Source: Allacma fusca (lineage: Eukaryota > Arthropoda > Collembola > Symphypleona > Sminthuridae). Taken from it: 64,000 nucleotides of DNA. Under the pieces are notes generated by a model. That model worked only from the letters and a program-made list of their open reading frames with translations. It had not been told where the DNA came from and did not search any database. The stretch covers positions 10,664,001 to 10,728,000 of the forward strand of contig OX359249.1 of assembly GCA_947179485.1 (NCBI GenBank), read 5' to 3'. Shown here in pieces: positions 12,301 to 28,000 of the stretch. The position numbers and the translations under genes are program-made. Numbering within the stretch: the first letter of the stretch is position 1; every line of letters starts with the position of its first letter.

Positions 12301-15300
12301 ATCTAACTCGAAACTGATTAAACATATTCATGGTAATTTTATTCGGGGAAAGTCCCTTTCACCCATCCCGAAATAAAAAGACTGAGGCTGAAGTGGGGAA
12401 AGAGGGAAAGTTTAAAAATGAGACTTGTTTTCAAACGAGAGAGGAACTGTTCAATTTGGATCAATAGAATATAAAGAGTGTAGTTTTGTACATGCATATG
12501 GGAGGGACGGAGGAAGGAAGGTAAGGAACGAAGTTAGGGGAAAATTTTGAGAAGGAGAAAAGTTTGCGAAATTTTTCTGGCTCAAGCAGAGCTTTTATTT
12601 ACGGGGCTGGTAAAATTTAATTTGGAGTTAAATGAAGGAAATGTGAGGAATTCCTAGGATCCGCCAGTATGAAAAAAGTAGTTGAATATTTGTGGACATT
12701 GAATAGAGAAGGGGAAGAAGAAAACGAGAGAGAGAGAGAGCGAGGGAAGGTAAAGAAAAAAGTTTGTCCTTTCTTTCACTCTCGCATGCAGCAAATCCTG
12801 TATTGACTACATTTGAGCTACATACATGAAGCTACACAAACACACTTGGTATTTTCCCTTCTCTCTTTTCAGATGGTGCGCACAGTGTACTCTTGTTATA
12901 CCAGACCCCTGAAATTTTCTCTAAAAATTACTTTCAAATTTTGGGCTAAATATAATTAATTTTTCTCTTTTTACCAGAGCATGTGAAAGTCAGACTGAAA
13001 ACTTTTGAATTCAAGGAGAGCTTCTATAAAAAACCCTATTAAATGAAAGCATGTCCTTATAAAAAAACACATATGATTTTTAAAAGGATGTAGACTCCTA
13101 TAAGGAGAAACAGAATTATTGAGGTAAGCTGGAAAGTGTTCAAAAAATTTCGTTCCTGTACAAAATGCTCTTATGAAGGGGCAAGTATAACAAGAGTGCA
13201 CTGTTGACAAGAGGTTGGAACGTGAGCTTTAAGGGTATGTTCCGATTGGAGGAGGAAAAGCTTTGGAGGATACTTTTACACAAACACGGAGGCAGAGAGG
13301 AGACAACAATACATTTGTAGAAGCATCTACATACAGAGGTATGTATGTACTCCCGTTATAGATAGCCTCACCCAACTATGAGAGACAAACTTAAGGGTTT
13401 CTTTTCAGGGGAAAGTTTAAATTGAGAAGAATTGACTTACATTACGAGCAAGCATCATCCCGTACGTAAGATGGGCTGGTATGTGATCAGGGCTTCTTCT
13501 TAGGGCCTCTTTGAAATACTCCTCAGCCTGGGATGCCTCACCAACGCGGGACAATGCCTCTCCCAATGCATTGTAGACGCTCTGTAGGAAAAATTCACAC
13601 ACAAAACAAATTGACTCAAAATGTCCTGCATCCAATGGAGGTGACAGAATGGAAGCAATGCAATTTTCACAAATCTTTCTCCTTCCTTCCTTCCCACACT
13701 CAAGCGAAGGTATCTACAGCATTGCGCTGAATGAGTGAGAGCACCACTCTGAAAAAAACACGCTTTCTCTTTACTTTCCCCATGCTATTTTAAGGGTTGC
13801 AATTAACGTGGTGTCAAAGGAAAAATCCTCACGATTTTTAGCCCAGTTGGGTAATGCACTTCCAAGTGGGTCTCAGATTGCGAGGATAATTACAGTGTAA
13901 GTGGTGTGGAGTTTTGCCTTTAATAAAAATGGGATATTTTGAGTATTTCGCTTTTCTCCCAAGCTCTCATCAGGAAACTATTATAAGTCTGATTTATTTA
14001 TTTACACCCATTAACTCCCCATGTTTCTATCCTGACATATGGAGAAAGTTACTTTCACTTTGTAGAACCATTTCAATTTCCCCTCTTTCACCCAGTTCCT
14101 TCCGCTGTCAAATAAGTATATCCTTTTTCCTGGAACTTTCCCCATATTTTAAATCCTTTAAAACCTTTACGTGTAGAAATTTCAAAGAATTACCCAAATC
14201 TTCCCATTTCCATATTAATGACACACTCAATGAAATTTTAGCAAATGACTTTAAAAATGCATCAGGTGGAACTCTAGGGCACAGCACTAATGCCTGGTAA
14301 AATTTACTTTTTACCTCGAAAAAAAAAGAATTCCCCCTAAAATCATTTGTGCATTTCCTCTGAAAGTTTAGCTTCTAAGTTATTGGTTGGTCCACTTCCA
14401 ATTAGAATAATTGCTAATAAAATGAATTACACCCGGCCCAGCAATCCCTCTTGAACACAACTGTTCCCAATTAAAGTCCCATTAAAATCCAGAAATATTT
14501 AAGAAGCGATAGCTCTGGAATATCATAGAACGCAAAAGTGTTAGCTTTCTCCTCAGAGGATGATTTTTTTTTCACTTGAAAAAATCTTCCAAATTTGGGT
14601 CAAAATACATACACACGAATAGGAACAAGTATCCCTTTGATGTTTCAAGTTAGGTTGAAATCGTTGAATGGATTTTTGGAAAGGGGAAGACAAGGACTTT
14701 CACACCAAAGATTAAGATTGAGTGAAAGTCACAATTAGCAAAATCCATTTGTGAAGGTGGGGAAGTTGTGGGTTTCACGGGTGTCTGCAATTATTAGAAA
14801 GACCTTCTTTCAGTACGGAGTTCAGTGTCCTCTTGTGAGAGTGCTTTCTCTATGGGGCCAAATCCCATTAGAAATATTTTCTTTTGAAACTATGTTAATT
14901 TTTGCTACATATGTATGTACAAGCATGTAAATGTTAGCGTTAAATCTGAGTACTTCAAGGGTTGCTTTTATTAGGGAGAGGCCACTGTATGGAGGGAAAA
15001 GAGGTGCTTGTACACAACAGCTAATATCCCGAACTGACTGTGACGCAGGAGTATGAAAGTTTTGCAATAATACCAAGTCCTACATTTGGAGGAGAAAATG
15101 AGAGCTAGCGTCTGTGTTTCTATTACACCTCGACAAACAAGTCTTTCCTGCTTTCCTGGAGTTTCTTTGTAACTGGTGCTGTAAGTTTGCTCTCCCAACA
15201 TTTGCATCCGTAGCTAGAATTGCTAACCAGATTGGAGAGAGAAAGTTTTGGGTGTACAAATGGTAGTTTTGCTTGCAGAAAATTCCGAGCATGTAGACAT

Positions 15301-18300
15301 TCCGGGAAAGTAAATTCGGGGAATCAGTTTATTGATTCTCTGTAGACGGGTTAAAAATGGAAGGGAGGCGGAAACCTTCTAATTTCCTATAGCTAGGACT
15401 CCTCTCAGTGTTGGGTGAAAGTAAGGGGAACAATAAGGCACGGAAAGGAACTGGAGGAGTACACTCCAAGATTTATAGCCACAAGTTAAAGAATTAGTCA
15501 GATCCGGAGGAATTGCGTTTATAATTTCAAGAGCCACGAGGGAGCTTACGCCTTCCTTACTCACAGACGTGACTTTCAAAGGAACCAATAGTCAAATTAG
15601 TGCGTCCCATTAAAATGCATTATCAACACATGAGCGTTGTTGCTCTCCTTGGGCTCCACTTTTTCCAAATACTGCTCTCCAAGTTTCACTCAGGATTGAA
15701 ATTTGGAATGTAATAAAAGAAAAAGTGGTAGATATTTATTTTTGGAATATTTCTGGACAGTTCAACTTGGAAATGCAAACTCAACTGAAAATTCAAACTT
15801 GAACTCGTAACTCAAATGTAAATCCCAACTCCACCTTGAAATACAAGTGGCAACGGAAGCTTCAAACTTGAATGCAAATTTAACTTGAATTTAAAGAACA
15901 ATTTTTTTTTTAAATTTGTGGAAATCATAAATTTTCTGTAAAGCTGGATAACGAAAAAAATATCACAATTCAGTACCACACAGCTATGTACGTTTAGTAA
16001 ACGTAGCCCCTCACCAAAAAAAATTTAAAATGTCTAGTGCTATTTTTTCATTGTCAGACAGAACTCATACTTCAACTTGACACTCAAGTGCATACTCGCA
16101 GCAAAGCGTGAAGCTATAATGAGGTGAGAGGGGAGAGTGTTTTTACCACCATATCTCCGTTGATACTACGGTGGAGAAAGCATATGGGGAATTCCCGTGA
16201 GAAAAAGTGTCATGTTCAGTTTACATTATTGGAAAGGGATGAGTTACGAGAATATATCTTCCTCCTGCCTACGCATGCATAGCTTAGCAAGTATTCCCCT
16301 TCCATTGTGTTAAATAGGGAAATAAGGCTTATAAGAATTATTGTATTGGGAAATATTCAGTGGGAAGACTTTCCCTACATCCAGGGCATGGGAGACTGTC
16401 GGAGGGAATCCGGGGAGCTGGTTAACAAAGCACTTCTTTATTGACTTAAAACTACTCAAGGATTAGTGCAATACTATGGAGGCGATACCACATTAGGGTA
16501 TTAGGTTAATTGACTTATTGCAGGATATAAAATCCACCCAGATTGGATCCAAGATCAGTGTCTAGCTCAACGGGTTTTGCTTTCTCCATGTACTAGTTAG
16601 CTCTTACATCCAATGTACGCTTTCTCTTTGCCTAAGGGACATCCTTGCAAAAGTATTTTCTCTTCAGGGACAACAAAATCCTTCTACATTCATATTCAGA
16701 CAACGTTTTTTTTTTTCCTTTTAAGAGAGATTAAATACAGTGCCCCTCAGCTGTTACAAGACCTCTTATAAAAGCAATCTGGGGACGAAAAATAATTAGA
16801 AGCTTTCCCTTTGAACACAATTTAATTCTACTCGAACTTACCAGCAAGTTTTCATAAGTTTTAAATGTTTCCCCACATAGATTATATAGCGAGTGTATAG
16901 AGAGAGAGTGGACTTTGATTTTCCGTGAAAAGGAAAAACATATTTTTCTTTTAAAAAATTTATTTTTGTACATGGGAAAAATACCATAGGGTAGCATGTA
17001 ACCATGAATCAGTAAAAATATTTTTACTTGTATAGAGAAAGTGCTGGTGTAAAGGGATTCCTTATAGCGAGAGCTAACCTTATATCCATCAAAAGAGAAA
17101 AAAATTGCACTGTGGTAAAGGGAAATGTGGCAGACTATTTTTGCACCTATAGAGAAAGCCCTCTCACAAGAGGATATCTCTTAGCAACTGTTCACTGCAT
17201 GATTTAGCTGGGGAATTTGCATTTAGCTTTTGGTTGTAGTAAAAGCTGGTGGGGATATGTTTGAAGGTACCTTAATCTATTTGCATTGCTTTTATATAGG
17301 TAGGATTTCTTCGAGCTCTCTCAAAGTCGACTGTGTAAAAATGAGTGAAGCTCTGAGGACAAGCTGAGACTTGGAGAGAAAGCAGTAGCCAGTCAAGCGA
17401 ACTTGTATGGATACAAATGGATGGTTTGACTTCATTTGTCACAATAAAGATGAGCGAATCAAGTTTCTCCATGTCTGGAAGAAATGAAAATAAAATTCTC
17501 CGAGGACTAAGAAATTGAAAAAGATAGAGGGTCGAGACTGACGGCTCGGGTGGCTCACAAGCAAGACAATAAGTGAGCCAGTCGAGACGACAGGATATTC
17601 AGTGTGCGATGTATGTATGGACTTTTTTCCTTTCTCTATAGTTTGATCCTCCAGAACTTTCCTCCACTCTCACCACTGTGAGGCAGAGGAGGAAAGTCAT
17701 CTGACCAATTTTTTATTTGCTCAAACTGAATCAAGCAACCATTTCAACCGCCTACGTGTACTGCCAGTCCTGTCTAGACATAACTCACGATTACTGCTCA
17801 ATCGTATTACTTGCCTTTGTGTTCAGTTTTTTCATTATACTTGTATTAGTATTATGTCCGTATATAAAGGGTGTCAGCATTATGCTGTCCATCAAATGTC
17901 ACCTAATAAAATATGGAGAATGCGGGGAAGGGACGGGCTGGAGAAAGTTACTATTTATTTTACTTAATCCATATTACGTGGTGAAAGTTATTTTCTCCAG
18001 TAAAAGTCGCTTGGCAAAAACTTCCTTGGGAGAAAGTCGTTCAGGAGTAAGTTGCTTTCTCCCGAAAAATTCTCTTTCAATGGAGACAGTTGTGCTCTGG
18101 AGAAATTCCTTGAGGAAATTCCCTTTCAAAGAAAAACTTCGCTTAGCCTGGAGAAAGTCATTTTGTCCTGACAGTTTTTAGTCTCCTGGAAAATGTGTCA
18201 GCAACTGAGAAAAGCCATTTTGTCCGAATGAAAATGAATTTTTGAGAGAATCACGGTCTATAAAATTGTTACTTCAAAGAAGAAAGAATTAAACGCAAAA

Positions 18301-18981
18301 ATATTTTAATTTTTTAAAATTGAGTTACTTTTAATAGATCTGTTTGGGTTTGCTGAAAAAAATATTTAAGAAAGGAAAATGTACGTAACGAAAATGTAAT
18401 AGGAGAAAGTAACTTTCACTTAGCCAAGACTTTCTTCGTGGTGAAAGAACGTTTTATACGTTTTCGAAGCGGGCGTCAGTGGAGAAAGTAAGATCTGCCT
18501 TAAAAGGGGTTTCAGCAGAGAAAGTAATTCTAAGTTGGAGAAGACCCCGCTCAGGTTAAAAATGCAGAATGGAAAAATACAGGGGAGAAATCGCAAAGGA
18601 AGGGGAGGCTTCTGTGGGATTGAAAGTGCGTATAGGATGTAAAGCCTTGGGATTGTCTACTTTTCCCTCCACCCAGAGAAGCCCACATAGCAAAAGGAAA
18701 TTTGTCAAAGAGATATCGTTTGGCTTTATCTAAGTTTGGGTTTTTATGCCGTTTTTACAATTCAAATGCCACATAACAGATGAGATCTAGAACATAGAGA
18801 TAACGCTCTTTTTAAATTTCCCTTTCTTTCATTTTATTTCCGACAATTTTTCCCAAGTTCACTCCAGTCAGACGCTTCCTCAAGTTTTGTCTCACATATA
18901 TACATGTGGAAAGAGACTCTGTCCCTACATTTTTATGGGAGAGGGAGGGCAAATGAGAAAGCCGGCTTACAGATTCCTGTA

Positions 18982-19032
<51 letters not shown>

Positions 19033-22000
19033 ATATGTAGGGATATGTAGGGATATATAGGGATACGTACACGCCCGTCCATGTATGGCTCACATATGAG
19101 AGGATACAAGATGTATATATAGATAAGAATAAAGCTCATTTCATTTTTTCTCACTCACTTCCTCTCTACTACTTTCATCCTCTCAACTCCATTTCCACCC
19201 CTCTCCTCTTCCCTCGCGGGGGATTCCTTTTGTTAGGAAACTTAAAATCACATTTAATCCGTAGCTTTTTTAAGCGTTAAACTTTTCTAATGGTCAGTTT
19301 TCTAAATAGTGACGGAGCTGGAGTTGGGAAGTTGTTTTCTCTAAACTTCTGTCAGGAGTCACTTATTACGTTATTTTCACATTGCGCCTCCCCTCCCTCA
19401 TTTTTCTCTCTCGCTTTCTCTACGTTCACTCCCGCCTTTCCCTCTTTTCTCCTCTTTCTCTTCTTTCTCTCGCTCATCCTCCGGCTCAGTGACTCGTTAA
19501 CTTGTAAGTTCATTTGATAATTCTCTATACTCCCTACCTCTCCATTCCCTTTATTTCTTTTCAGGAGCTTTCTCCAATGTTGCCACAGAGGCTGGAAAAC
19601 ACAAATATACCCAGTGAATAATCTAATGTCGTCATTTAACCGAATCCTAGAATTACTTTTGTAACTCTTCTTGCGTTTCCCTTGTTTGGATGCAGGTAGA
19701 TTTTTTAAACTTGTTATTTTTTCCACACGATTTCTCTGTATCATTTTTAAATGTACTCTTTATGTACTTTTTTCTTGCATTTCCTCTATACTTTCTCCAG
19801 ATATTTTATCCAGACTTTCTGTTTTTCTATTCGTTCTCCGTAAAATTTTCTCTACACACTTACTCCATATAATTTTCTCTTCATACTTTCTCCATATATT
19901 TTCTCTCCACACTTTCTCCATAATTTTCTCTTCATACTTTCTCCATATAATTTTCTCTCCATACTTTCACTATATAATTTTCAAGTACATTCCTCGTGTA
20001 ATTTTTTTCTAAGTTAAGCTTAATTAAGTTTTTACAGTATTTACGTTTTCCTTGTTTACATATGTAAGATCACGAAATTCGTTTGTGAATATTCTCAGTG
20101 CATTTGGTAAACAAAATGTTTTCTTGTAGCCTTTCCTATTCCATCTTTTTAGATAAATCAGTGTTATTTTGAGGGACGAACAATACCTCATGTAATATCA
20201 GCTCTGTGGTATCCTCAGTGGTTGATCATATCCAAACCTCAACCATACCTAGCCTAAACGTTATTTCATGAGTGGATCAAACTTCCTGCTCAAGCAGAAA
20301 ACCCCAAATTTCTCCATCATGAGGACTTTTAATGCGGTCGCGTACATCCACAGGGATTTCTATCCCCTCTAAAAAACTAGTTTAGGAATATTCCCATAAT
20401 GACTGACAATAGTGAATTAGTCCGTCGTGACTTGAGCATCTTTGCTAGTATTGCTACATCCTCTCCCCGTCAACAGTGGACTAAAGTAATTATGTTTATT
20501 ATTTAAAATAAAAACTTGGAAAAATAGCTTTTTAAATTCTATGAAGTTCAATGTCATCTTAAAACGAAAGTTATTGTCTCAGGAAACAAATGGTCAATGA
20601 AATAATAGAATAAAAATATTTGCTGTTCGGATATCAATTCCTTAAAACTATTCATAATTTTCCCTTCATTTATTCTGTGCTTGACAGATTCCTACAAAGT
20701 GTTATGGAATCCTGGAAAGCTTCCGAAAAGGGAGGGTTTGAAATAAGTGAAAGGTATGGTGAAAGGCTTCTTCTAGTCTTTCTCCATTGAATTTCCTAAG
20801 CAACCTCAGGAATGAAGCCCTGATCCCATTGACTGCGCTTGGTCAATTATTTCCTTACGGAAGTTATTATTATATACTGGTGATTTTTTTGTGATAGTCT
20901 GATTGGCTGCTCAAACATGAAGAATGTGAGGGAGACATGGAAGGCGGACAGAAAGATGAAACTCTCTGGTTCTCACGGAGCTCAAAGAGCTACACAATAA
21001 AAATCAATTACGAGACTGTGGGAGAAAGTCCCACTCACATCTCACCCAACTGGGCTATTCCCTACGAGTGTTTTAGGTTAGGAGGTTTTAATATGAGAGT
21101 ATATGCACTAGTTCCCGAAAGTATGTACTGTCAAGTATAGACACTCGAGTTGAAATGATCTCAGAAAAATTTCCTGAACAGAGCCGTGATTGGGTCAAGC
21201 GATCAAGAGATAAGAGACGACATCGATAAAAGTATATCCTTTGTAATACTAATCTAAACTTATCTCCCAAAAAATAATTCATGTAGGAGAAAAAAATCTA
21301 CCAAGAATTGACGGCTCAAATTCACCCCAAAATTGACTCCAAATCAATTCAAAATTACTCAAAGTTACTCAAAATATATCCAATTAGAAACTTTTGTTTA
21401 TCCTTGAAATACTTCAATCAAGTCTTTCCCTAAGGTTAGCTTCGACAGAGATCATTGACCCTTTGAGATAAGACTGGAATTCTTTTGAAGTCTTCAAGTG
21501 AAAGTGAAAAACTAGCGTGGAAATATGTACGCCATGTAATTTTTGCTAGAATTATTGGAAATGGAAATGATACGAAGATGCTCGTGGGGACGAAAGAAAT
21601 TCTGAGGAGAAGAAGACAGGACAGAGTTACATGTGTAAGAGGGACAAGAGAAAGTATCGACCTGTGCTTGAGAGAAGTGTGGCGGCATCAACTTGACTGC
21701 TTGTCGGTATATTCCAATAGCCGTTTTCGGGTCATCATCTTCTTCGACGAGGAGCTTCCCATAGCGGAGGAGCGCCGTTACTTTGGCCTCGATATGGATC
21801 CTCAAGTCCTTAACTCCCTCATCAGATAATTTGAAACACTTCTCGTACAGCTCCATAGCCTCACGGGTCTTCCGTTGTCTTATCAATACTTGCCCCGCAT
21901 TCAAATATCCCGCTGTGGAGCAACAAAGTAAAGATGAATTTTCCATTTAAATTTACATCCCCTTATCACAATACAGGAATTAAATTATGCACAAGTACAG

Positions 22001-25000
22001 GCTACATGCCTAAAAATATTTTCCCCAACCAGCTAGAGCTTAAATTGGCTTACAGTGGACTTCAAATATTTGATTCCCCCTGGTTCGGAAAAATTTTCCG
22101 AAATTTAAAAAAAAAATCAGGGCAAGAGGTCAAAATTTCTGATTAATTTTGTGTGCACAGTGTGGAAATAATTTTTTTTACATCAGTAAATTTGTTTAAA
22201 ATTGTAAAAATTAAATTTAAATAAAAAACAAAAAAATTGTGAAATTTTAAACTTTAAAACAGTTCAGAGGAAATTCAAGTTGGAAATATTGGGGTATGTT
22301 TTGGTGAAGTAAATTTTGAAAACATCTGGGGGGAAATTGTAATAAATTGAGGGAACCGGTATTTTATGGTTTGTGGATAAAGTTGAGGGTTAGGAAATAT
22401 TTCTGGGCACCTTGAGCGTGTAGCCCTAAAGCTATACCCCATGAAATAAAGATATCAATACAAATATAAATTTTAGCATTAAAAACTATATTTTTGCATG
22501 GGAAAGTATAGGGGAAGTAAAGACTATCAATCCGGAGCACTTTCTCTCATGACATTTTTAAAAGGGAGCCCGTTAAATCCTTTAATAGGAGAAATATGTA
22601 CGTGCATTTATGTGCAACTCAATTTGTATTTTAAGCACGTTATCAAATTATAGCTTTCGAGGGAAAAGCGGATCGCTCTGAAAAATAAAGTCGCGAGCGG
22701 GGAGGCACTTTTTCCCTCCAGTTTTTATCGTTTTTAAAGCCACTTTTCGCTCCAATGCTTATTTCTCAGAAAGCCCATTGAGACCTTTCACATCCACCCG
22801 TTTTGGCAATACACTCTCACATGCAGCTACTGCTAAGGAGCAATTCTGAAAGTAGAAACGTACATTCATTTTTTCGAAGAATTTTTAAAAATCATAAGTT
22901 GACAATTTTCCTCCCCGATATATTCCCCAAGGTTATATTTTCGAATTCTTTTTCAAATTAATGTTCCTTACTTAGGAATTCTGCAGAAAGACTCTGGCTC
23001 TTTAAAATTCTCTAATAATTTCCTTTTGAAGCTGTTTTGATATCCTTATTTGCATCGTATAAGTTTCAAAATAGCATTTATTTACTTTCACTCTCAAATT
23101 TTCCTTCTCAAAATTTCAACATTATTTTATTTTTCACCTCAAGAGATGTCCAGTTGCACTACACAAATCAACAGTTCTGGGATGATATCATGCTTTTTAA
23201 CAATTTTGCACCCAATTGCTTTCACCATGAATTTTTCATCTTAACGGGTCCTGCATGTGATTAGTTTTGGAGCTTACAGTATTTGTAAATGTTTTGGGCG
23301 TTTTAGTAGCAACACTCATTTTGCATCTCAACAGTTTTGCATGTACTTGCTGTACAAATTTTTATTACGTATACGTTGACTCTTGCATCTTGAAAATTTC
23401 ACGTTGGTTATGTCCTGAGTACCTTTCTTAGTAAATATGTGCTTCCTTTAGACCCTTAAAATTTGTACGTACTGTTTTCCCTTTGACTCCGGGAAAAATT
23501 GAGGGTGCTCTCGAATTTGCATTTTTCCTTGCTACTGAAAACAGTGCTGTGACTTTGGAGTGATTGTATTGATTGGGAGTGCCGATAGATCTACAGCCTA
23601 TAAAGGATGCTAGTGCAACGCTCTTGCTGCTTAACGGACCATTCAGTTTCATCTTGTATTTCTATGGACGCATTTAAATTTACTACAAATTGCGTGCAGC
23701 TTCTCTTCACAGACGATGTATGTATTTATGCACAGGAGTCTCCACACCAGCGTGTGGGTTTCAATAGTTTGCGAGAGGATCTATAAAAAGGGATTGCGTG
23801 AAAGAATGTAACTGGGGACGTGTTTTTCTAACATAAATCCAATTTTATACGTATCCAAGAATTTTGAATGGTCCGGGGGAAAATGTGAAGGTACGGGATC
23901 CTTACGTGCATTGAAGGAGGAAGGAGGTTTTGAAGGTTGGCTATGGAGGAGCCAGGACTGCTGGGAACAGGCACCTAATCACCCAGCAATGATTTTTTTA
24001 ATGTTGTAATACATCATACGTTATTTGACCATTGTCAAAAGCTAAACAGCAATATTGCTCCTTATCTCAATGGAACGGTCATAAAGGCGGGTGAAAGTCT
24101 CAAGAAAATAGGCAATCTCTCTTCTTTATACATTGCATTACCGCCTACTTTCTCCCCCTAAAATGCTTCCACACTACACAGCTGGGGCATGTACTTGGGC
24201 TGTAAATTTTCTGAGATTCCCATAAAAAATATTTTTGAGGATCCCAATTCAAATTTTTTTAGCTCAGAAATCGTCGTAAGGAAATTGAGAAAATAGTTTT
24301 GCAAACAAATATTTTTTTTAAATTGGGGAAAGCTTTATTTTTTCCACTCAGAATTTCTTCATAATTTAATTTCTTCTAATTTTTTCCGAGTTTTATTATT
24401 TCTCCACTTTTCTACAGCTGCACCATGCGTATATGTAAGGAAAACTGTTTTATATTTTGAAGAACAATACCTATTATTTTTTGATATTTTGAAGGTAAAA
24501 ACATATTTATACAACACTTTAGCAAAGCTATTGAACACTTGGAACATCATTAACATTTGAAGGTGAAAGTATACGTGGGAGTCATTGTGGGAGAAAGTTT
24601 AATTCAATGTGATCAAATATTGAATATATTTTGGATGAAAGTTTCCACTTATATTTTCAAATTAATATAAGTAGAGATGTACATATACAGCAATCTCATA
24701 ATTATGAAATCTTAAGTAAATACTTTGGGACAAATACTTTCTCCTAGAAAATATACTCGGAAATTTGGGAAAATGCGCGTGTAAATAGTGCAATAAAACG
24801 TAATATTTTACGAAAGCTGTGGCCATTACTCAAACCAAAGTGACAACGTCCGTAATATAATGGCAGTATAGAAACTGTGATGGGGGAAGGAGGAAGGACT
24901 GCTTTCTCCGGCTGAATTGAATGTCTGATGGAGCAGGGAAGTTGGAGCCCATTTTAATATATTTAATGGATGTTGGAAAATGAGAGGAAAGTACTATTGA

Positions 25001-28000
25001 CATGACAGGAAGGAAGAAGGAAGGAGGGAAGTCAAGGGACAGAGAAAGCGGGCGGAGGTGGGGAAACTAACAGCAAGAGAAGGAGACAGAAGGAAAAGCA
25101 TTTCTTAGTTTGGACTCTAACGGCCAGCCCAACTCCGGACCAGCATTGTTTCGACAGCTCTGGAGGATGCAACTTAATTCCATTTGATTTCCCTGGGAGA
25201 GAGTTGGAAGGAGGGGGTGAGGAGCAACTTCTCAGGAGAATGATCTTAGCCTGAGAATTTCTTTCTACCAGCCATGATTTAGCGAAGGGATAGTTTCCTT
25301 TCTTTCCTTTCGCTGCATTGTCTGTAATTGAGTTCAGGGGCACATGCAAAGCAGACACTTTTCTCCTCACTCGGTTTAATCCCATTTGAAATTAGAGGCC
25401 CCGTAGCTATCGCCCATGGTCAAGGGAAAGACAAGAGGGGCTTCACGAAGTGGCCAAAATTTTAAGCGCAAGGGATGAAGAGGGTTTATTTTTGTCAGGT
25501 ATTGCTTGTAGAGCCCGTTAGTAGGCGTCCATAAAAGGGAAAGTGGTAAAGGGAAAGTTGAACACTCGACTCCTCAAGAGTTTGTTTCAATGAGGACAAA
25601 AGTACTCGGCAATTGAACAAAAAGGATGATTGCGAGAGCTGTTTCAAACCTACTCTCACTTTCCCCTCACTTTCTCTTTGCTTTCTCCTCCCTCGCCAAA
25701 TAATGAATCTCTCTTTGATTTTACCATCTGTTGCTCCTGCTCCCGAGATCTGTCAGCCTTGTATGAGGAACAGGAAACGGAAAAAACTAATGCGGAGAAA
25801 GTACAGGATTACTTTCTCCGACAGTTACTAACACATACCAGGCTCCGGAAAAATAATAGCAAAGTAGAAAATTAGATTGTACGTCAAAAAACTCGTAACT
25901 TCCTGAGTAACTGTGTTCACTTTCACCGTCACTTTCACTTAGCATTACGAACCCTTGAGGAGAAGACGGGGAATAGGGGAAGCCTGATTGGTATTATGAT
26001 AATGGAAATGGTAGCGGCGGAAGGATTTATTGGAGAAAATTAACTGTATTCTCACTTTCCCTCCCTCGCAAATTTTTATTGCAAAAGGGATAATATTTAA
26101 ATGATGGTGTCGTTTAAAGCCTGGATTTAATACTATTATCTGAATGTGATATTGTTGAAACAAAAAGGATACAATCCTAGTGGATAAATACTTCAAAGAA
26201 AAGATCCATCCATAAATTAAAAGCCTGCAAATATTGTAGTGAGGAATAACACATGTAAAAAGACGTAGAACTTGTATAATGAAAACTCCTGACATTAATA
26301 ATTCTGATTCCGGAAAACAAACTTGAAATATTTGATGCTGGTAGTAGCATTAAAAAAATTAAATCGATATAATGAATTGTGTAGTAATTGATACGTAAGC
26401 CTAGAAAGTGATAAAACTTAGAACCTATGTATATGTATCGTGTGTTCAAGTATCACATTTGAAGCAACGATAAAAACCAAAGAACGAAGCCCTAAATAAT
26501 TTAATGTAGAAAAAATACTGATTGTATACATATGTAGATGGAAATGGACGAAGGTACGTCGGATTAGGAGATAGTCTGGAAAATTGGACTTGCAGAAGTG
26601 CACCCGCGTAAGGAGAATTGCGGAAATTCAGGAAATGTAGTATCAACATAGAAAATAATTTAGAAAGCCAGGTGAAAGACCACACATTTTTACCAGGTCC
26701 CCAGAAAATCCGCACTACTTCATACTGTCCACAGAATCCCGAAACATTTCAGAAGGTCAAAAGAAAGTCCAGACAATTTTAGAAGGTCCAAAGAAAGTCC
26801 AAATATTTCAGAAGGTCAAAAGTAAGTCCAACAAACTTTAGATGGTCGGTCCCAGGGAAGTCTAGACAATTTTAAAATTTTCCAAGGAAATCCGTAAAAT
26901 TTTGAGAAGATAGGAAAAAGTTCAGAAAAATTTCAAAATGTTCCCAAAAATACTTAAGACATCCAAAGGAAATCGTTCAAAGCAGGCGAAAGGATGCGGG
27001 GAAATTCTACAGAGAAAATTGGGAATGGTTGGAGAAAGTAGAGAAAATATGGGGAAGTTGTTTCCCGAACCAAGTTTAAATGGAGAAAGTATTCCATTTC
27101 AGAAGATCCCAAGTTTGGAAGTGATGCAGTGCAAGGCTTGGGAGAATAAGCAAAGAAAGCGACCCTTGTCTCCCGCACTGTCCTCGGCATATACTACGAC
27201 TCTCGGAAGTCATCTTCAAGAGTTTCTGTCTCCCTCCCGAGCTTTCCCACTAAATAAATAGACCTTTGCCAGCCCGAATTTATGCACTTGAGCATGATAA
27301 TAATAAATACATTTTCTCCTCACATCCCTTCACATGTTGACTTTCTCCATGAATATTACCCAAAAGCCCCGTACATACCCCTTTACTTTGGCTATCCTTC
27401 CTCCCTGCAAGCATAACTTGTGTGTATTTACATCTCCACTGAAGTACATTTGGGTAAATTACTATTTTCCCTTCATTTCTCTTCCTCTCGCCCGCTGCTA
27501 CTCCAACGATGATAAAAGTGCAGTGGGAATAACCTCAAGGAAGTGAAAGGACTTGTTTCCCCATTGTGTGCACTGCAACTTGTAAATACACATGGAAGTT
27601 CTCGTACTCAGTTACCGCATGCATATCTAGCCCCATACAGTGCACTCCCTCCCCATGAACATCTCTAAAAGCAACTTTCACCCACGCCACCCCTTTCACA
27701 AAAAGTTATAATTTCACGTGGAATGTCTCCAAAAATTTTATTCCTACAGAAAAAGTTGTCTTAAAACCGTCTCCGTTGTAGCATCAGTCCTTGTAGATAT
27801 TTTTTAAATGTATTGCAAAATTAAGATTACGGTAAGAACAACTTTCTCCATTTGATTTTGAACCACCTTCAGAAAGGATGTTTCAAAAATTGGATTTTTG
27901 CAGAAAGAGAAAGTTCACGGATCAATCTCATTCTAGGAAAAAAAAGGAACTTTGAGAAAGCATTGTCCTAGAGTGAGGATTGTCTCTTATATTTATACCC

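Larger units (their letters stand above)
13582..21661 (-). other. TMTC2 intron 4 (8.1 kb)
   Basis: It starts with the weak GTCGAT donor. It includes MITEs at 14.8 and 16.7-17.2 kb, a CTTGAA-rich tract near 15.8 kb, and an (AT)n run followed by a 10-bp tandem repeat near 19.0 kb. A 25-27-bp TTTTCTCT array is near 19.9 kb, and GGAGAAAGT-rich sequence spans 17.9-18.5 kb. No gene was recognised. Confidence 0.7.

Noticed and set aside
17040..17110. GCACTGTGG near 17.1 kb as a MITE terminus
   Set aside because: It is part of the reverse-oriented family interior (GTGGTAAAGGGAAATGTG), not a terminal repeat.
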